Source: Bog-375 sp049587755
GTDB lineage: Bacteria > Acidobacteriota > Terriglobia > Bryobacterales > Bryobacteraceae
Assembly (NCBI GenBank): GCA_049587755.1
Contig: JBAVEN010000014.1
Span: 1 to 64,000 of the forward strand
Length of the DNA: 64,000 nucleotides
Reading direction: 5' to 3'
Both the position numbers and the translations under genes were made by a program. The stretch's first letter is position 1. The number at the start of each line of letters is the position of its first letter. Shown here piece by piece: positions 31,678 to 40,635 of the stretch. Under the pieces are notes generated by a model. That model was not told the origin of the DNA, searched no databases, and saw only the letters and a list, made by a program, of their open reading frames with translations.

Positions 31678-33528
31678 CTAAGGGGCGGCCACGGTGACAA
31701 AAGTATTGAGCTGCGTTTCGGCGTCGCCCAGCAGCGCCGTGATCAAGTGATCTCCGGATGACAAGCCGGGCGGTACAACCACGTTGATCTGATAGAGACC
31801 CGGTCCCACCAGGCCGGCAAACGTGACCTGGGCCTCGATGGCGTCCATGACAACGGTCGGCCAGGCAGGGAGCGGCAGCGGGGATGGGACGATCTGTCCA
31901 TTCGGTATCGGCGGGTTAGTGGCGCCGAAACCGGTTCCGTAGAGCACGATGGTTTCACCGGGCACGGCTGGGGTGGTCGTCACACCGCTGAGTAGGCCGG
32001 CAGGTCCGATCGGAGTGTTGTTAGCGTGGGCCGCCGCAGGGTAAAGGTGGCCGTTAGTTGCATTGGTTCCGAAGAGGAGAAACGAAGGCGCGGTGAGTAG
32101 CGCAGTAGTCGATACGAACGCGCTGCTAAGTCCGTTGTTAGTAGTCTCGATCCGCACCGGGCCGGGTACGATATCGGCGGGAACCAGGAAGTTGATTTGT
32201 GTGTTACTGACAAAACTCACTGGCGCAGCTTCGCCGTTGACAGTCACTCCCACTCCGCCCACCGTGCTGGGCAGAATGTTGCCGGTAACCGTCCACCCGA
32301 CTGGCAGCGGCGCCAAGGCGGCGCCCTTCAGAGCCACCCAGGTGTTGGGAGCCATATCCGAAGCCAGAAAGCTTCCTGCGTTCTGGATGCCCGTCACCGG
32401 AAAAGACGGAACCGGTTGAATGCTGCCAAACAAACCGTGGGATCCTACCGGATCGTTATTGGGACCGCCCCCGATGCCGGCCGTGAAGTATAGCGTGCCC
32501 GGGTCTTCGCTGCGGGCGCCGCTGCCGAAACTCAGGGACCACAGCCCCGGAAAGGATATCGGCGCGCCCGAAAGATCGTTCAGCGTAGCCAGCCAGTCAC
32601 CCGTAGTCAAATTGTAGGCGTTGACCTTGCCATCGCCAAAGTTGCCCACCAGCAGCGCGCCTCCGAACGGTCCGAAGGTAGAGGGCGCCGACACCATTCC
32701 CCAGGGTGCATTGAGCGCCCCGTTCGCGATCAGGGTAACAATCAACTTGCCGGTTTGATCGAACAGCGCGACGTAACCGTTCCCGGGTCCCGGCACGGAA
32801 TTGCGTTGTGCCGCATCCTGTTTGGCGTAAGCCACGTAGACATTTCCGCCGATGATAGCCGTGTTGTAAGGAGCGAAGCCTGCCGGGATTACAGGGTTCA
32901 CGAAGGCGCCGGCGATGTGGACGGGCGTGAGAGTGCCATCGAAAACGTCGACTGCGCCGCTGTGAAAGTTGGCTGCAAACAGCAGCGGAGCGCCTGTCAC
33001 CCCACCCAAGACGCAACCCGTATAGACCGCGCCCGATGCGGAGTTATCGAACAGGGCCAAAGCGTGCGTCGAGTCCACGCTCGAATTCCATCCCGAGATG
33101 ATACCGTCAAGGGAACAGAAGAGGAACGAGGCCGGCTTGTCCGCGGCTACCGCGAAGGCCGATGTATCGGACGCAAATGTATTGTAGATCACTCCAGTAA
33201 CTAGTCCTCCGGTTTTCGCTCCACCGGTTGCCGGTATGTCAACGACCACCGGCAACACCGCGCCGGTCCCATCGTAAAGGGTAGAGGTGCCGGTACCGTT
33301 GTTGCCTATCCAAAAGGGAGTCGCTCCGAAGCCGTTGCCCCATGGATTTACCAGATTCGGATCCTGGTGGTCCGCAACACCCGACAAATCGGAGACAAAG
33401 TTGTGTACCAGAAAAGTGTTGGGGGTAACCTGCGCCATCGCCCACGCACTCAGTGCGCAGGCCAGGCCCACCAATCGGCAAGCCGTGCGCGCGGCACAGG
33501 CTAACTCAGCTAATTGCTCATGCTTCAT
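31678..33528 (-). CDS. Secreted TIGR03118 beta-propeller protein with TIGR03437-like C-terminus
   Basis: A 616-residue exported protein. A signal peptide (about 1-33, LVGLACALSAWAMAQ) is followed by the TIGR03118 region (FLVHNFVSDLSGVADHQDPN, LVNPWGNGF, WIGNNGTGTSTLYDG, PWGMVSAPSTFGPFGG, LLVGNFGDG), which is predicted to fold as a propeller. The C-terminal 220 residues show the Solibacter-type TIGR03437 pattern: VALKGAALAP, VTVNGEAAPVSFVSNTQINF, IVLYGTGFGATNPP and AGLVGPGLYQINV. That domain is largely confined to Bryobacterales and is the best taxon marker here. The ATG at 33528 (MKHEQLAEL) is preferred to the GTG at 33561. Function unknown. Confidence 0.85.
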   Translation of the reverse strand: MKHEQLAELACAARTACRLVGLACALSAWAMAQVTPNTFLVHNFVSDLSGVADHQDPNLVNPWGNGFGATPFWIGNNGTGTSTLYDGTGAVLPVVVDIPATGGAKTGGLVTGVIYNTFASDTSAFAVAADKPASFLFCSLDGIISGWNSSVDSTHALALFDNSASGAVYTGCVLGGVTGAPLLFAANFHSGAVDVFDGTLTPVHIAGAFVNPVIPAGFAPYNTAIIGGNVYVAYAKQDAAQRNSVPGPGNGYVALFDQTGKLIVTLIANGALNAPWGMVSAPSTFGPFGGALLVGNFGDGKVNAYNLTTGDWLATLNDLSGAPISFPGLWSLSFGSGARSEDPGTLYFTAGIGGGPNNDPVGSHGLFGSIQPVPSFPVTGIQNAGSFLASDMAPNTWVALKGAALAPLPVGWTVTGNILPSTVGGVGVTVNGEAAPVSFVSNTQINFLVPADIVPGPVRIETTNNGLSSAFVSTTALLTAPSFLLFGTNATNGHLYPAAAHANNTPIGPAGLLSGVTTTPAVPGETIVLYGTGFGATNPPIPNGQIVPSPLPLPAWPTVVMDAIEAQVTFAGLVGPGLYQINVVVPPGLSSGDHLITALLGDAETQLNTFVTVAAP

Positions 33529-33722
33529 GGCAGCAGTGTACAGTAAGAAATGAGTGACCACTGTAAACTAAGCGCAAATACCAAGTTACGCCGTGACAAA
33601 CGGCACGTATCCAGCTCACTCATCCGAGCCGCCATCGGCACGCGGGCGGTTGTCTTTCGAACTCCGGCTTCGTCTACAATTGTTGGGGCGTTCCGCGCCG
33701 GCATTTATCAACAGGAGACGAA

Positions 33723-35309
33723 ATGACGAGACCTTGGTTCGGATGTTGGTTCGCGCTTACGCTGGCGGCGTTGGTGCTTCCCGGGCAAGTACGCGCCGCC
33801 GTTTTCGACGTGAAGGATTATGGGGCGAAGGGCGATGGCAAGACGCTCGATACGGCCGCCATCAGCCAGGCGGTTGAGGCCGCGGCGGCGGCCGGCGGTG
33901 GGACTGTACACTTCCCGTCGGGAACCTACGTGACCGGCTCGATTCACCTGCGAAGCAATCTTACCCTGCAATTCGAGCCCGGCACCACGCTCGAAGCGTC
34001 GGCCGATCCGGCGGCGTACGATGCGGCCGAACCAAACCAATGGGACAAGTTTCAGGACTTCGGCCACGGCCATTTTCACAACAGTCTTATCTGGGGCGAG
34101 GGACTGGAGAATGTGTCGATCGAGGGACCTGGCCTGATCAGCGGTAAGGCGCTGGTCCGCGAACGCGGCGCGGCCGGCGACAAAGCTATCGCACTCAAAC
34201 TGTGCCGGAAGGTAACCCTGCGCGATTTCTCGATTCTGTCCGGAGGGCACTTCGGCGTCCTGGCTACCGGCGTGGACAACCTGACGATCGACAACGTGAC
34301 GATTGACACGAACCGGGACGGCATCGATGTCGACTCCTGCCGCAACGTGCGGATTTCCAATCTGAGCGTTAACTCACCGAACGACGACGCCATCGTGATC
34401 AAGGGGACGCACGCGCTCGGCTTCGCGCGCGCGACGGAGAACGTGACAATCGTAAACTGCCTGGTGAGCGGTTACGACATGGGCACGCTCCTCGATGGCA
34501 CCTATCGGCGCACCATGAAGCAGGCTCCCGACCGCGACGGCCCCACCGGGCGGGTCAAAATCGGCACGGAATCGGAAGGCGACTTCCGGAACATCACCAT
34601 CGCGAACGTGGTTTTCGACCGCTCCCGAGGCCTCGCGCTGGAATCGGTGGACGGCGCGCACCTGGAAGACATTACGGTTTCGAACATCACCATGCGGGAG
34701 GTTTCAAGCGCCCCGATCTTCCTCCGGCTCGGCCGCCGGATGCGGGCCCCGGAAGGAACGCCGATAGGATCGCTGCGGCGCGTGAGCATCAGCAACATGG
34801 TGGTGTACGACGCCGACCCGCGGTACGGTTCGATCATCAGCGGCATTCCCGGACACAATGTGGAAGACGTGAAGCTGAGCAATATCCGTATCCTTTATCG
34901 CGGCGGCCTGACGCTGGATGAGGTGGCGAAGCAGCCGGCGGACCTGGTGAATACGTTTTTCTTCAGGGGCCCCGGCGGTGTGCCACCGCGCGAGCCGTAC
35001 GCCACGCCGGAGCGCGATAAAGACTACCCCGAGCCCTCGATGTTCGGCCTGCTGCCAGCTTATGGCTTCTATCTCCGCCACGCCACGGGAATCGAATTCA
35101 ATAACGTCGATGTCGGTTACATGAAGGAAGACCGGCGGCCGGCATTTGTGCTGGATACGGTGAAGGGAATCGATCTGCAGCACGTCAAGATGCAGAAGGC
35201 GCCTGGCGCGCCGGCGATTGTGTTGCGGAACGTCGAGGATTTCTCGGTCGACCGTTCGACCCCAGTGCCCGACGCGCACGTGACTAAGGCGGAGCGCAGA
35301 GAAATGTGA
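33723..35309 (+). CDS. Glycoside hydrolase family 28 (polygalacturonase-like)
   Basis: A 528-residue exported pectin-degrading enzyme. A signal peptide (about 1-25) precedes FDVKDYGAKGDGKTLDTAAI, the typical start of bacterial GH28 and pectate-lyase-like helices. The beta-helix has repeated IxN/VxN turns (NLTIDNVTIDTNRDGIDVDS cut at the core, then NDDAIVIKG). Catalytic Asp residues are in NRDGIDVDSC and SPNDDAIVIK; the usual GHG appears as GGHFG. Length fits a rhamnogalacturonan- or galacturonan-acting member. CAGGAGACG precedes the ATG. It supports a plant-polymer-degrading lifestyle together with the Gfo/Idh operon. Confidence 0.88.
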   Translation: MTRPWFGCWFALTLAALVLPGQVRAAVFDVKDYGAKGDGKTLDTAAISQAVEAAAAAGGGTVHFPSGTYVTGSIHLRSNLTLQFEPGTTLEASADPAAYDAAEPNQWDKFQDFGHGHFHNSLIWGEGLENVSIEGPGLISGKALVRERGAAGDKAIALKLCRKVTLRDFSILSGGHFGVLATGVDNLTIDNVTIDTNRDGIDVDSCRNVRISNLSVNSPNDDAIVIKGTHALGFARATENVTIVNCLVSGYDMGTLLDGTYRRTMKQAPDRDGPTGRVKIGTESEGDFRNITIANVVFDRSRGLALESVDGAHLEDITVSNITMREVSSAPIFLRLGRRMRAPEGTPIGSLRRVSISNMVVYDADPRYGSIISGIPGHNVEDVKLSNIRILYRGGLTLDEVAKQPADLVNTFFFRGPGGVPPREPYATPERDKDYPEPSMFGLLPAYGFYLRHATGIEFNNVDVGYMKEDRRPAFVLDTVKGIDLQHVKMQKAPGAPAIVLRNVEDFSVDRSTPVPDAHVTKAERREM

Positions 35310-35316
35310 CAGGGCT

Positions 35317-35352
35317 GCGGCCGGGTAAATTCGAGGCCGGCTTGCGGTTTTT
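35317..35352 (+). terminator. Imperfect hairpin with T5 after the GH28 gene
   Basis: GCGGCCGG (35317-35324) can pair with CCGGC (35337-35341) and, past a small bulge, GC (35344-35345). TTTTT follows at 35348-35352. It lies between convergent genes. Confidence 0.45.
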
Positions 35353-35362
35353 ACAGGTACGA

Positions 35363-36367
35363 TTACGCCTGCTCGACGTCGATGCCGGCTCCGGTCAGGG
35401 CGGCTTCTACCTCGGCCGGGCGCAGGCGAGTGGCATCGTATTCCACGGTGATGCTGTCCATGGCGGGCGACAGGCGCACGCGTTGAATCCCGTAGAGGGA
35501 GTGCACGTCGGCAATCGTCTGGAGCAGGGAATCGCTAAGCGGCTGGCGGAGGCGGAAGCGGATCTGCACCTTGGTCATACTCATCTCCAGAATAGCAGCG
35601 TGATGATTGATCGGCCCCGCGCCGCGGCCCAATCCGGGGTTGGTGCGGATCGCCTCGGCAATCCAGCGCTTGGCACGCGCGACGGCCTCGGGGAGCGCCA
35701 GGCCCTGCGCCAGGCAGGCGGTGATGGCGGCCGAATACGCGCAGCCGGTGCCGTGGGTGTGCGGCGTCGAGATGCGCGGGGCGGGGAACTCGCGCCAGGC
35801 GGCGCCGTCAAAGAGCAGATCGACCGGATCGCCCGCCAGGTGGCCTCCCTTGAGCAGCACGGCGCGGGCGCCCATTTCGTGAAGGCGCAGCGCGGCGCGG
35901 CGGCCATCTTCCAAGCCGTGGATAGCGATGCCGGTGAGGGCCTCCGCCTCGGGGATATTGGGAGTCACAAGGGCCGCCGCAGGGAGCAACTCCTCCGCCA
36001 GGCAACGGAACGCTTCGGGCGGGAGCAGCGGCCGGCCGTGAGTGCTCACGAGGACCGGGTCGACCACGAGTGGGAATTCAAAGCGCTGCGTCGCCACGGC
36101 TAAGGCGCGCACAATAGCGGCTGAGCCGAGCGCGCCGGTCTTGGCGGCGGCCGGAGGGATGTCCTCAAGGACAGCCTCAAGCTGCTGGCACACCAGATCG
36201 GCGGCCAGCACCTCCACGCGCGAGAGGCGCACGCCGTTCTGCACCGTGATTAGCGTCGCCACGGCTTCGCCGTAGATGCCGAACTGGTGAAACGTTTTGA
36301 GGTCGGCTTGCAAGCCAGCGCCACCGGTGGGATCGGAGCCGGCGATGGTGAGGGCCACGGGCGTCAT
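35363..36367 (-). CDS. thiD: Hydroxymethylpyrimidine (phosphate) kinase with extra C-terminal domain
   Basis: ThiD phosphorylates HMP-P to HMP-PP in thiamine synthesis. Residues 1-262 are a complete ThiD: ALTIAGSDPTGGAGLQADLK, VQNGV, VVDPVLVSTHGRPLL, LVTPNIPEAEALTG, LLKGGH and the anion hole HTHGTGCAYSAAI, ending at GAGPINHH. The frame continues for about 70 residues (from MTKVQIRFRLR to GAGIDVEQA) with a beta-alpha-beta-beta-alpha-beta pattern like HMA/ACT modules but without the CxxC metal motif. The ATG at 36367 is the family start. No thiamine riboswitch is recognised upstream. Confidence 0.9.
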   Translation of the reverse strand: MTPVALTIAGSDPTGGAGLQADLKTFHQFGIYGEAVATLITVQNGVRLSRVEVLAADLVCQQLEAVLEDIPPAAAKTGALGSAAIVRALAVATQRFEFPLVVDPVLVSTHGRPLLPPEAFRCLAEELLPAAALVTPNIPEAEALTGIAIHGLEDGRRAALRLHEMGARAVLLKGGHLAGDPVDLLFDGAAWREFPAPRISTPHTHGTGCAYSAAITACLAQGLALPEAVARAKRWIAEAIRTNPGLGRGAGPINHHAAILEMSMTKVQIRFRLRQPLSDSLLQTIADVHSLYGIQRVRLSPAMDSITVEYDATRLRPAEVEAALTGAGIDVEQA

Positions 36368-36503
36368 GCTGTAACAAGAATAGCTCGCCCGCGTTCCGCG
36401 GCAGGTCTGTGCGTCCTGGTTGCTTCCCGGGAATCGCGATCGGAAGCTCCACGGTCCGACCTTCGCCGCCATCCTCTGACACACCAGTTCCGTTTTGCTC
36501 CGA

Positions 36504-36551
36504 GGCAAGGCCTTGCCCCGTTCCAACTTGGAACACGTTCCATTCCGGAAC
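36504..36551. promoter_or_regulatory. Three adjacent palindromes (operator-like)
   Basis: GGCAAGGCCTTGCC (36504-36517) is a perfect palindrome. Two bases later comes GTTCCAACTTGGAAC (36520-36534), and after AC comes GTTCCATTCCGGAAC (36537-36551); both have the form GTTCC-N5-GGAAC. They lie in the 317-base gap between divergent thiD and the sigma factor gene, about 50-100 bases upstream of a sigma-54-like promoter, a usual distance for an enhancer-binding protein. The bound protein is unknown. Confidence 0.55.
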
Positions 36552-36604
36552 GAGCGTTTCGTTTCCTAGCTACAGATAAAAAAGTACTTAATGCCTAAAC
36601 TCTC

Positions 36605-36621
36605 TTGGCACTAAGGGTGCA
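36605..36621 (+). promoter_or_regulatory. Sigma-54-like promoter of the FliA-type sigma gene
   Basis: TTGGCACTAAGGGTGCA has GG at 36607-36608 and GC at 36619-36620, exactly 10 bases apart as in -24/-12 promoters; the -12 element is GTGC in place of TTGC. Transcription would start near 36632, about 50 bases before the ATG at 36685. Confidence 0.4.
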
Positions 36622-36684
36622 CTTCTAGCTGTGCCGGCCGGTTCGGGCCGGATCTAAAGAATTCGAAAAAAAGGACGGAACGCG

Positions 36685-37452
36685 ATGAAGGTGCCAAGTG
36701 TGTCTGTACGCAAAGACGGCAAGATTTCGCAGGAGATCCGCGATCAGATCGTGCTCGATCATCTTCCCCTGGTGAAGGCGATCGCCATCCGTGTGCATGA
36801 AAACCTGCCGGTGCATGTCGACCTGGACGACCTGATTCACGCCGGCGTCCTCGGCCTGTTCGACGCCGTGACCAAGTTCGACCGCCGCAAGAAAGTGGAG
36901 TTCCACAGCTACGCGAAACACCGCATCAAGGGCGCCATTCTGGACAGCCTGCGGCAGCTCGATTGGGCGTCGCGCGATATGCGCAAGCGGCAGAAACAGA
37001 TTGATGCGCTGACGCGCGACCTCGCCGCCAAGCTGGGGCGCAATCCCAATGAAAGCGAACTGGCTTTAGAACTGGGCGTGAACACCGACCGCCTGCGCCG
37101 CATCCAGATGGAACTGCGGCACCTGGGACAGATTTCAATCACGCCGCGGGACGATCTCGACCGCGAGCGCCCGCAGGAGTTCGCGGCAACGGCTGAGCTG
37201 CAACCCGACCGCATGTGCGAGCGTCGAGAGCTTGAAAGCACGCTTGCCCGCGCCATCGGAACGCTTCCCGCACGCTACCAGAAGGTAGTGTTTATGTATT
37301 ACACCAACGAGATGACGATGAAGGAAATCGGCAGCTTGCTGGGTGTCAACGAAAGCCGCATCTCGCAAATTCATAAGACGGCGCTGCGCAAGATGGCGCA
37401 GGCGCTGGAATCGCAAGGTATACGCTCGGCGGAGGCTTTTCAGCCGATGTAA
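36685..37452 (+). CDS. FliA/WhiG-type RNA polymerase sigma factor
   Basis: A 255-residue group 3 sigma factor. Region 2 has LVKAIAIRVHENLPVHVDLDD cut at its core, LIHAGVLGLFDAVTKFDRRKK, FHSYAKHRIKGAILDSLRQL and DWASRDMRKRQ, the sigma-28 signature. Region 3 (LAAKLGRNPNESELALELGV) and region 4 (LPARYQKVVFMYYTNEMTMK, ESRISQIHKTALRKM) are complete. FliA directs flagellar and chemotaxis promoters; WhiG-type relatives direct development. No flagellar genes or anti-sigma FlgM are near. AAGGACGG lies 8-15 bases before the ATG. Sigma-54-like control would place it in a cascade. Confidence 0.9.
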   Translation: MKVPSVSVRKDGKISQEIRDQIVLDHLPLVKAIAIRVHENLPVHVDLDDLIHAGVLGLFDAVTKFDRRKKVEFHSYAKHRIKGAILDSLRQLDWASRDMRKRQKQIDALTRDLAAKLGRNPNESELALELGVNTDRLRRIQMELRHLGQISITPRDDLDRERPQEFAATAELQPDRMCERRELESTLARAIGTLPARYQKVVFMYYTNEMTMKEIGSLLGVNESRISQIHKTALRKMAQALESQGIRSAEAFQPM

Positions 37453-37566
37453 GGACTCGTCCCGGCGGTGTGGGCTGGACTCCGATATTGCCCGAGAATG
37501 CGGCAGGCCAAAGCGCCGCTTTTTTGGCGAGAGGTTCTTTCGCCGCGGACCACTTTATTGTCAGCT

Positions 37567-37779
37567 ATGATGCAGAGGACCGACCGCCCAGCCGAGAGCC
37601 TGGACGACCGCATCGCCGAAGCCCGCAGCCAGTTGCAGCGGACTCCGGAATGGCACCCCGAATTCGAACACCGGTTGGCGAAGCTGATCCGCCTGGTGGA
37701 CGAGCGGAATGACCGCATGACTGCGCCGCGTGCCCTCGCGGCGTTCAGGGTTTGGCGCTGCACCAATCGGCGCATTTGA
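37567..37779 (+). CDS. Small hypothetical protein
   Basis: A possible 70-residue charged protein (MMQRTDRPAESLDDRIAEA, then EWHPEFEHRLAKLIRLVDER) with a predicted helical middle. No Shine-Dalgarno sequence is visible before the ATG at 37567, and no family is recognised. It lies in a 436-base gap between the sigma factor and the BON gene that otherwise shows nothing clear. Confidence 0.3.
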   Translation: MMQRTDRPAESLDDRIAEARSQLQRTPEWHPEFEHRLAKLIRLVDERNDRMTAPRALAAFRVWRCTNRRI

Positions 37780-37888
37780 GCCGGCGCATCACTGCGGGAG
37801 CAATCGTTCCAAGCGCTTTCACGGCAGCTTGCCGCCGATGTAACCGGACCTGCTGTACAGCCCTCTAACTGGATAGGAGGGAAGTAAC

Positions 37889-38452
37889 ATGAGGGCAGGG
37901 TTACCTACGAAGATTCTGATGGCCGGGGTCCTGCTGGCCGCTGTGGCGCTCGCGGCTACCAAGGACAGCTTCCCGAAACCCGCAACAGACGACGTGATCG
38001 CCAAACAGGTTCGACACGCGATACTCTCGTATCCCTATTACTATATATGGGATCAGGTTGACCTGTTCGTGCACGACGGCCATGTCGAATTGACCGGAGC
38101 GGTGACGGAGCCTTTCAAGAAAGCGGATCTCGGACGGTTGGTCGCACGCGTTCCAGGCGTTGCGGGCGTGACCAACGAGATCAAAGTGCTGCCGCCCTCG
38201 CCTATGGATGAGCATCTGCGGCGGCAAGTGGCGCGAGCCATTTTCGCTTATCCGCCGCTGACGCGATATGCCGCTGGCCCGCTGCCTGCGATCCACATCG
38301 TGGTGGATAGCGGGCACGTGACCTTGAGCGGTACGGTCGCCACCGAGAAGGACAAACAACTGGCCGGCATCCGCGCCAACGGCGCCGGACTGAGCTTCGG
38401 CCAGGTTGTGAACAATCTCGAAGTCGAGCATCCTTCAGCCAAAAAGAGCTAA
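37889..38452 (+). CDS. Exported protein with two BON domains
   Basis: A 187-residue periplasmic protein. The signal peptide (KILMAGVLLAAVALAATK) ends near residue 24. Two BON modules follow: about 33-105 (VIAKQVRHAILSYPYY, VDLFVHDGHVELTGAVTE, VAGVTNEIKVLP) and about 108-180 (LRRQVARAIFAYPP, IHIVVDSGHVTLSGTVATEK, VVNNLEVE). BON domains bind phospholipid or membranes and occur in OsmY-like stress proteins. GGAGGGAAG gives a strong ribosome site. Confidence 0.87.
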   Translation: MRAGLPTKILMAGVLLAAVALAATKDSFPKPATDDVIAKQVRHAILSYPYYYIWDQVDLFVHDGHVELTGAVTEPFKKADLGRLVARVPGVAGVTNEIKVLPPSPMDEHLRRQVARAIFAYPPLTRYAAGPLPAIHIVVDSGHVTLSGTVATEKDKQLAGIRANGAGLSFGQVVNNLEVEHPSAKKS

Positions 38453-38471
38453 CCGCCGGCTGTGTGGAGAT

Positions 38472-38489
38472 GGCCGGGCGTGCCCGGCC
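38472..38489. terminator. Hairpin after the BON gene
   Basis: GGCCGGGC and GCCCGGCC (8 bp) are separated by GT, 19 bases after the stop. It has no T-run; it lies between convergent genes and could stop transcription from either side. Confidence 0.4.
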
Positions 38490-38661
38490 CTTGCCGGACA
38501 GGGCCTGGCAGCGAGACCGGCAACGGACGTCGATTCTCAAGGCCGCGCTCGCCAACCAAAGAACTGACGCGCGCACTTTGGCCGGCTTTCGAGGCGATCA
38601 CCGGGACGCTGCTGCGACTGGCGAAGTGCCGAGGCCCGCACAGGGTGAGCGGTAGCCGATG

Positions 38662-39855
38662 TTATCGACCGCCGGGGCGACCCTCGTACTGGCCACTATC
38701 GCCATCGTTGCGAGCCTCGTGCTGCGCCGTTTTGACATAAGCGAGCAGCGTCTGGTACTCGCGCTGCGCCGCCTTGCGATATGCGGGAAGACGTATACCC
38801 GCGGCTTGGGCGCGCCGCCCGAAGGCCGCCTCGGCCTGTTCGATGGCCGATAACAGGCGCGGAGTGGCCGCCTCTCGCACTGCCGGGCCGCAACCGAAGC
38901 CGAAGGTAACCATGGCGGGAAGGACGAGCGAGTAGTTGTCAGGCAACCCCATCTGCTCGAACGGGAAGCCGGAAGCCCAGTCCGTGTGGTAGCCCACCAT
39001 CATGTTGTCGGGGTTGACCGAAACTTGCAGGTGGGTGACGCAGTTCGTCTCCGGTATTCGATAGCGGCCGCGGAGCAGTTCCGTCAACATGGCGGCAGAT
39101 CTGACCTGAGCCGGGCTAAGGTGGGCTTCGCTGTGCCCCTCGCCGGTGCGGGCCTCAAACGAGACGCCCAGGAAGCTCTCGTTCAGGTTGAGGTACCGCC
39201 AGTGGTCGTCGGCCCATACCGAGTACCCGGCGTGGTTGGCTGCGTCCTGCTCGGCCACAACACGAAACACGCGGCCGAACCGGTCAATCAAGTAATGATA
39301 AGCGCGCCTGCGCCCGACATATTCCAGCAGCGATTCGCCGATCCGCTTCAAAGCGCTATTGCGGCTGGCCTCCAAGGGGATTTGTAGGCTTTCGGTGGTG
39401 TGGAAAACAATCCCCGCGGGCACCGAGCGGCGCACAGCGCGGCCAGCGGAGGGGCCGTTCACGGGGAACGCCAGGTACGAGCGCGGATGGTTGGTCACGG
39501 CAAACCGAGTGTCGATGTGGAGGCCGTTGCTGAATACTTCCTCGCTGGAGTTTTTCTCCACCATCCACACCTCGGGCAACGCCGGTGTGGGAACAGGCAG
39601 CAAAAGTTCAACCGGTGGCTTCCAGGGCTCCGGCGCCCGCACGCGTGCCGCAGCACGCACCACCAGAAACGCCACAATCAGGGTCAGCGGGACAATTGCC
39701 AGCAGCAGGAAATGGAAGAGCGCTCTCCAAGGGCCGGGTCGGCCTCCCCCTGGTGCAGGCAGAGCCACAGCTTTGAGGAAACGGAGACGGATTACCGGAT
39801 CGGCGATGCAGCGGGCGACCAATTCGACGGACGGCTTTGCCACACTCCTACCCAT
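38662..39855 (-). CDS. Membrane-anchored N-acetylmuramoyl-L-alanine amidase (Amidase_2 type)
   Basis: A 397-residue protein with a cytoplasmic N-terminus, one membrane helix (about 47-68, LFHFLLLAIVPLTLIVAFLV) and a periplasmic catalytic domain. Zinc ligands of an Amidase_2/PGRP fold fit IVFHTTES (first His), NHAGYSVW and CVTHLQVSVNP with YHTDW. It would cut the amide bond between MurNAc and the stem peptide. The last 60 residues are helical and charged. The ATG at 39855 stands divergent from the coiled-coil/actin-like pair. Confidence 0.8.
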   Translation of the reverse strand: MGRSVAKPSVELVARCIADPVIRLRFLKAVALPAPGGGRPGPWRALFHFLLLAIVPLTLIVAFLVVRAAARVRAPEPWKPPVELLLPVPTPALPEVWMVEKNSSEEVFSNGLHIDTRFAVTNHPRSYLAFPVNGPSAGRAVRRSVPAGIVFHTTESLQIPLEASRNSALKRIGESLLEYVGRRRAYHYLIDRFGRVFRVVAEQDAANHAGYSVWADDHWRYLNLNESFLGVSFEARTGEGHSEAHLSPAQVRSAAMLTELLRGRYRIPETNCVTHLQVSVNPDNMMVGYHTDWASGFPFEQMGLPDNYSLVLPAMVTFGFGCGPAVREAATPRLLSAIEQAEAAFGRRAQAAGIRLPAYRKAAQREYQTLLAYVKTAQHEARNDGDSGQYEGRPGGR

Positions 39856-40070
39856 TAGTGTATGAAGTATCGGCTGAATCGACGAAATCTCTTAGGAATT
39901 GCGGAATTTTCGTCCTACTCCTCAATACGCCGTCGGCTCTTTGTTCTGTTTTTTTCCCGTATGACAAAGTCCGTGAGAGGAATCCGGCCTCGGACGTACT
40001 ACCCAACCAAACAGGGATTAGCGCCAAGGTCAGAGACGTTGGCAAGGGCCGGCGCAAACCGGAGTCGCTC

Positions 40071-40571
40071 ATGCTGAGACGTTGGTTGGATCTTTCGAAG
40101 CGGTCGCCACACATCTGGGGCATTGTCAAGGCCATGGATATGCTGAACAGCCCCCACTTGGCCGGGATGTCGGCAGAAGCCAAGCGCTGTGCGCTGCTGA
40201 TGGCGTTGGAGGCCGCGGGCACGGAAGTGGAGGCTCTCCTCCAGGACGCCTTGATGCAGCAGCGCTTGCTGGATCAGCAGGAAGAGCAACGGCAGGCCAA
40301 GCTGCGGCGGCTGGAAGCGGCCAAGCTGGAAGAAAACCGCGGAGTGCAGGAGGAGTTGGAGCGGATAACCGCCCGGTACATGGCGCGGCTCCAGGCCAAC
40401 CTGGATCTGATCGCCCATCACCAGGACGAGTTCCGCGCCTGGCAGAAGCAAAAGCAGCAGGAATCACAGCGCATGGCAGATGCAGCTGCATTTTGTGTCC
40501 CGCACGGGCACGTGTCTCGGAGCGCCACTTTATCGGTGATGCTGGAGCCCGTCCGGGCGGCGCGGGGATAG
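40071..40571 (+). CDS. Coiled-coil protein preceding the actin-like gene
   Basis: A 166-residue cytoplasmic protein of no recognised family. Residues about 60-140 form a long coiled coil rich in Gln, Glu, Lys and Leu (LLDQQEEQRQAKLRRLEAA, RMAD); the first 50 residues read LRRWLDLSKRSPHIWGIVKA and LAGMSAEAKRCALLMALEA. No signal or membrane segment. GGAG lies about 7 bases before the ATG at 40071. It is 64 bases upstream of the actin-like ATPase gene, so it may be its partner, for example a filament adaptor. That is inference from position. Confidence 0.65.
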   Translation: MLRRWLDLSKRSPHIWGIVKAMDMLNSPHLAGMSAEAKRCALLMALEAAGTEVEALLQDALMQQRLLDQQEEQRQAKLRRLEAAKLEENRGVQEELERITARYMARLQANLDLIAHHQDEFRAWQKQKQQESQRMADAAAFCVPHGHVSRSATLSVMLEPVRAARG

Positions 40572-40635
40572 GCGGCGGCCCATTGCCACCGGCTGAAGGA
40601 TCGAGGCGAATAAGGTGACAGGACAGGAGACATTC

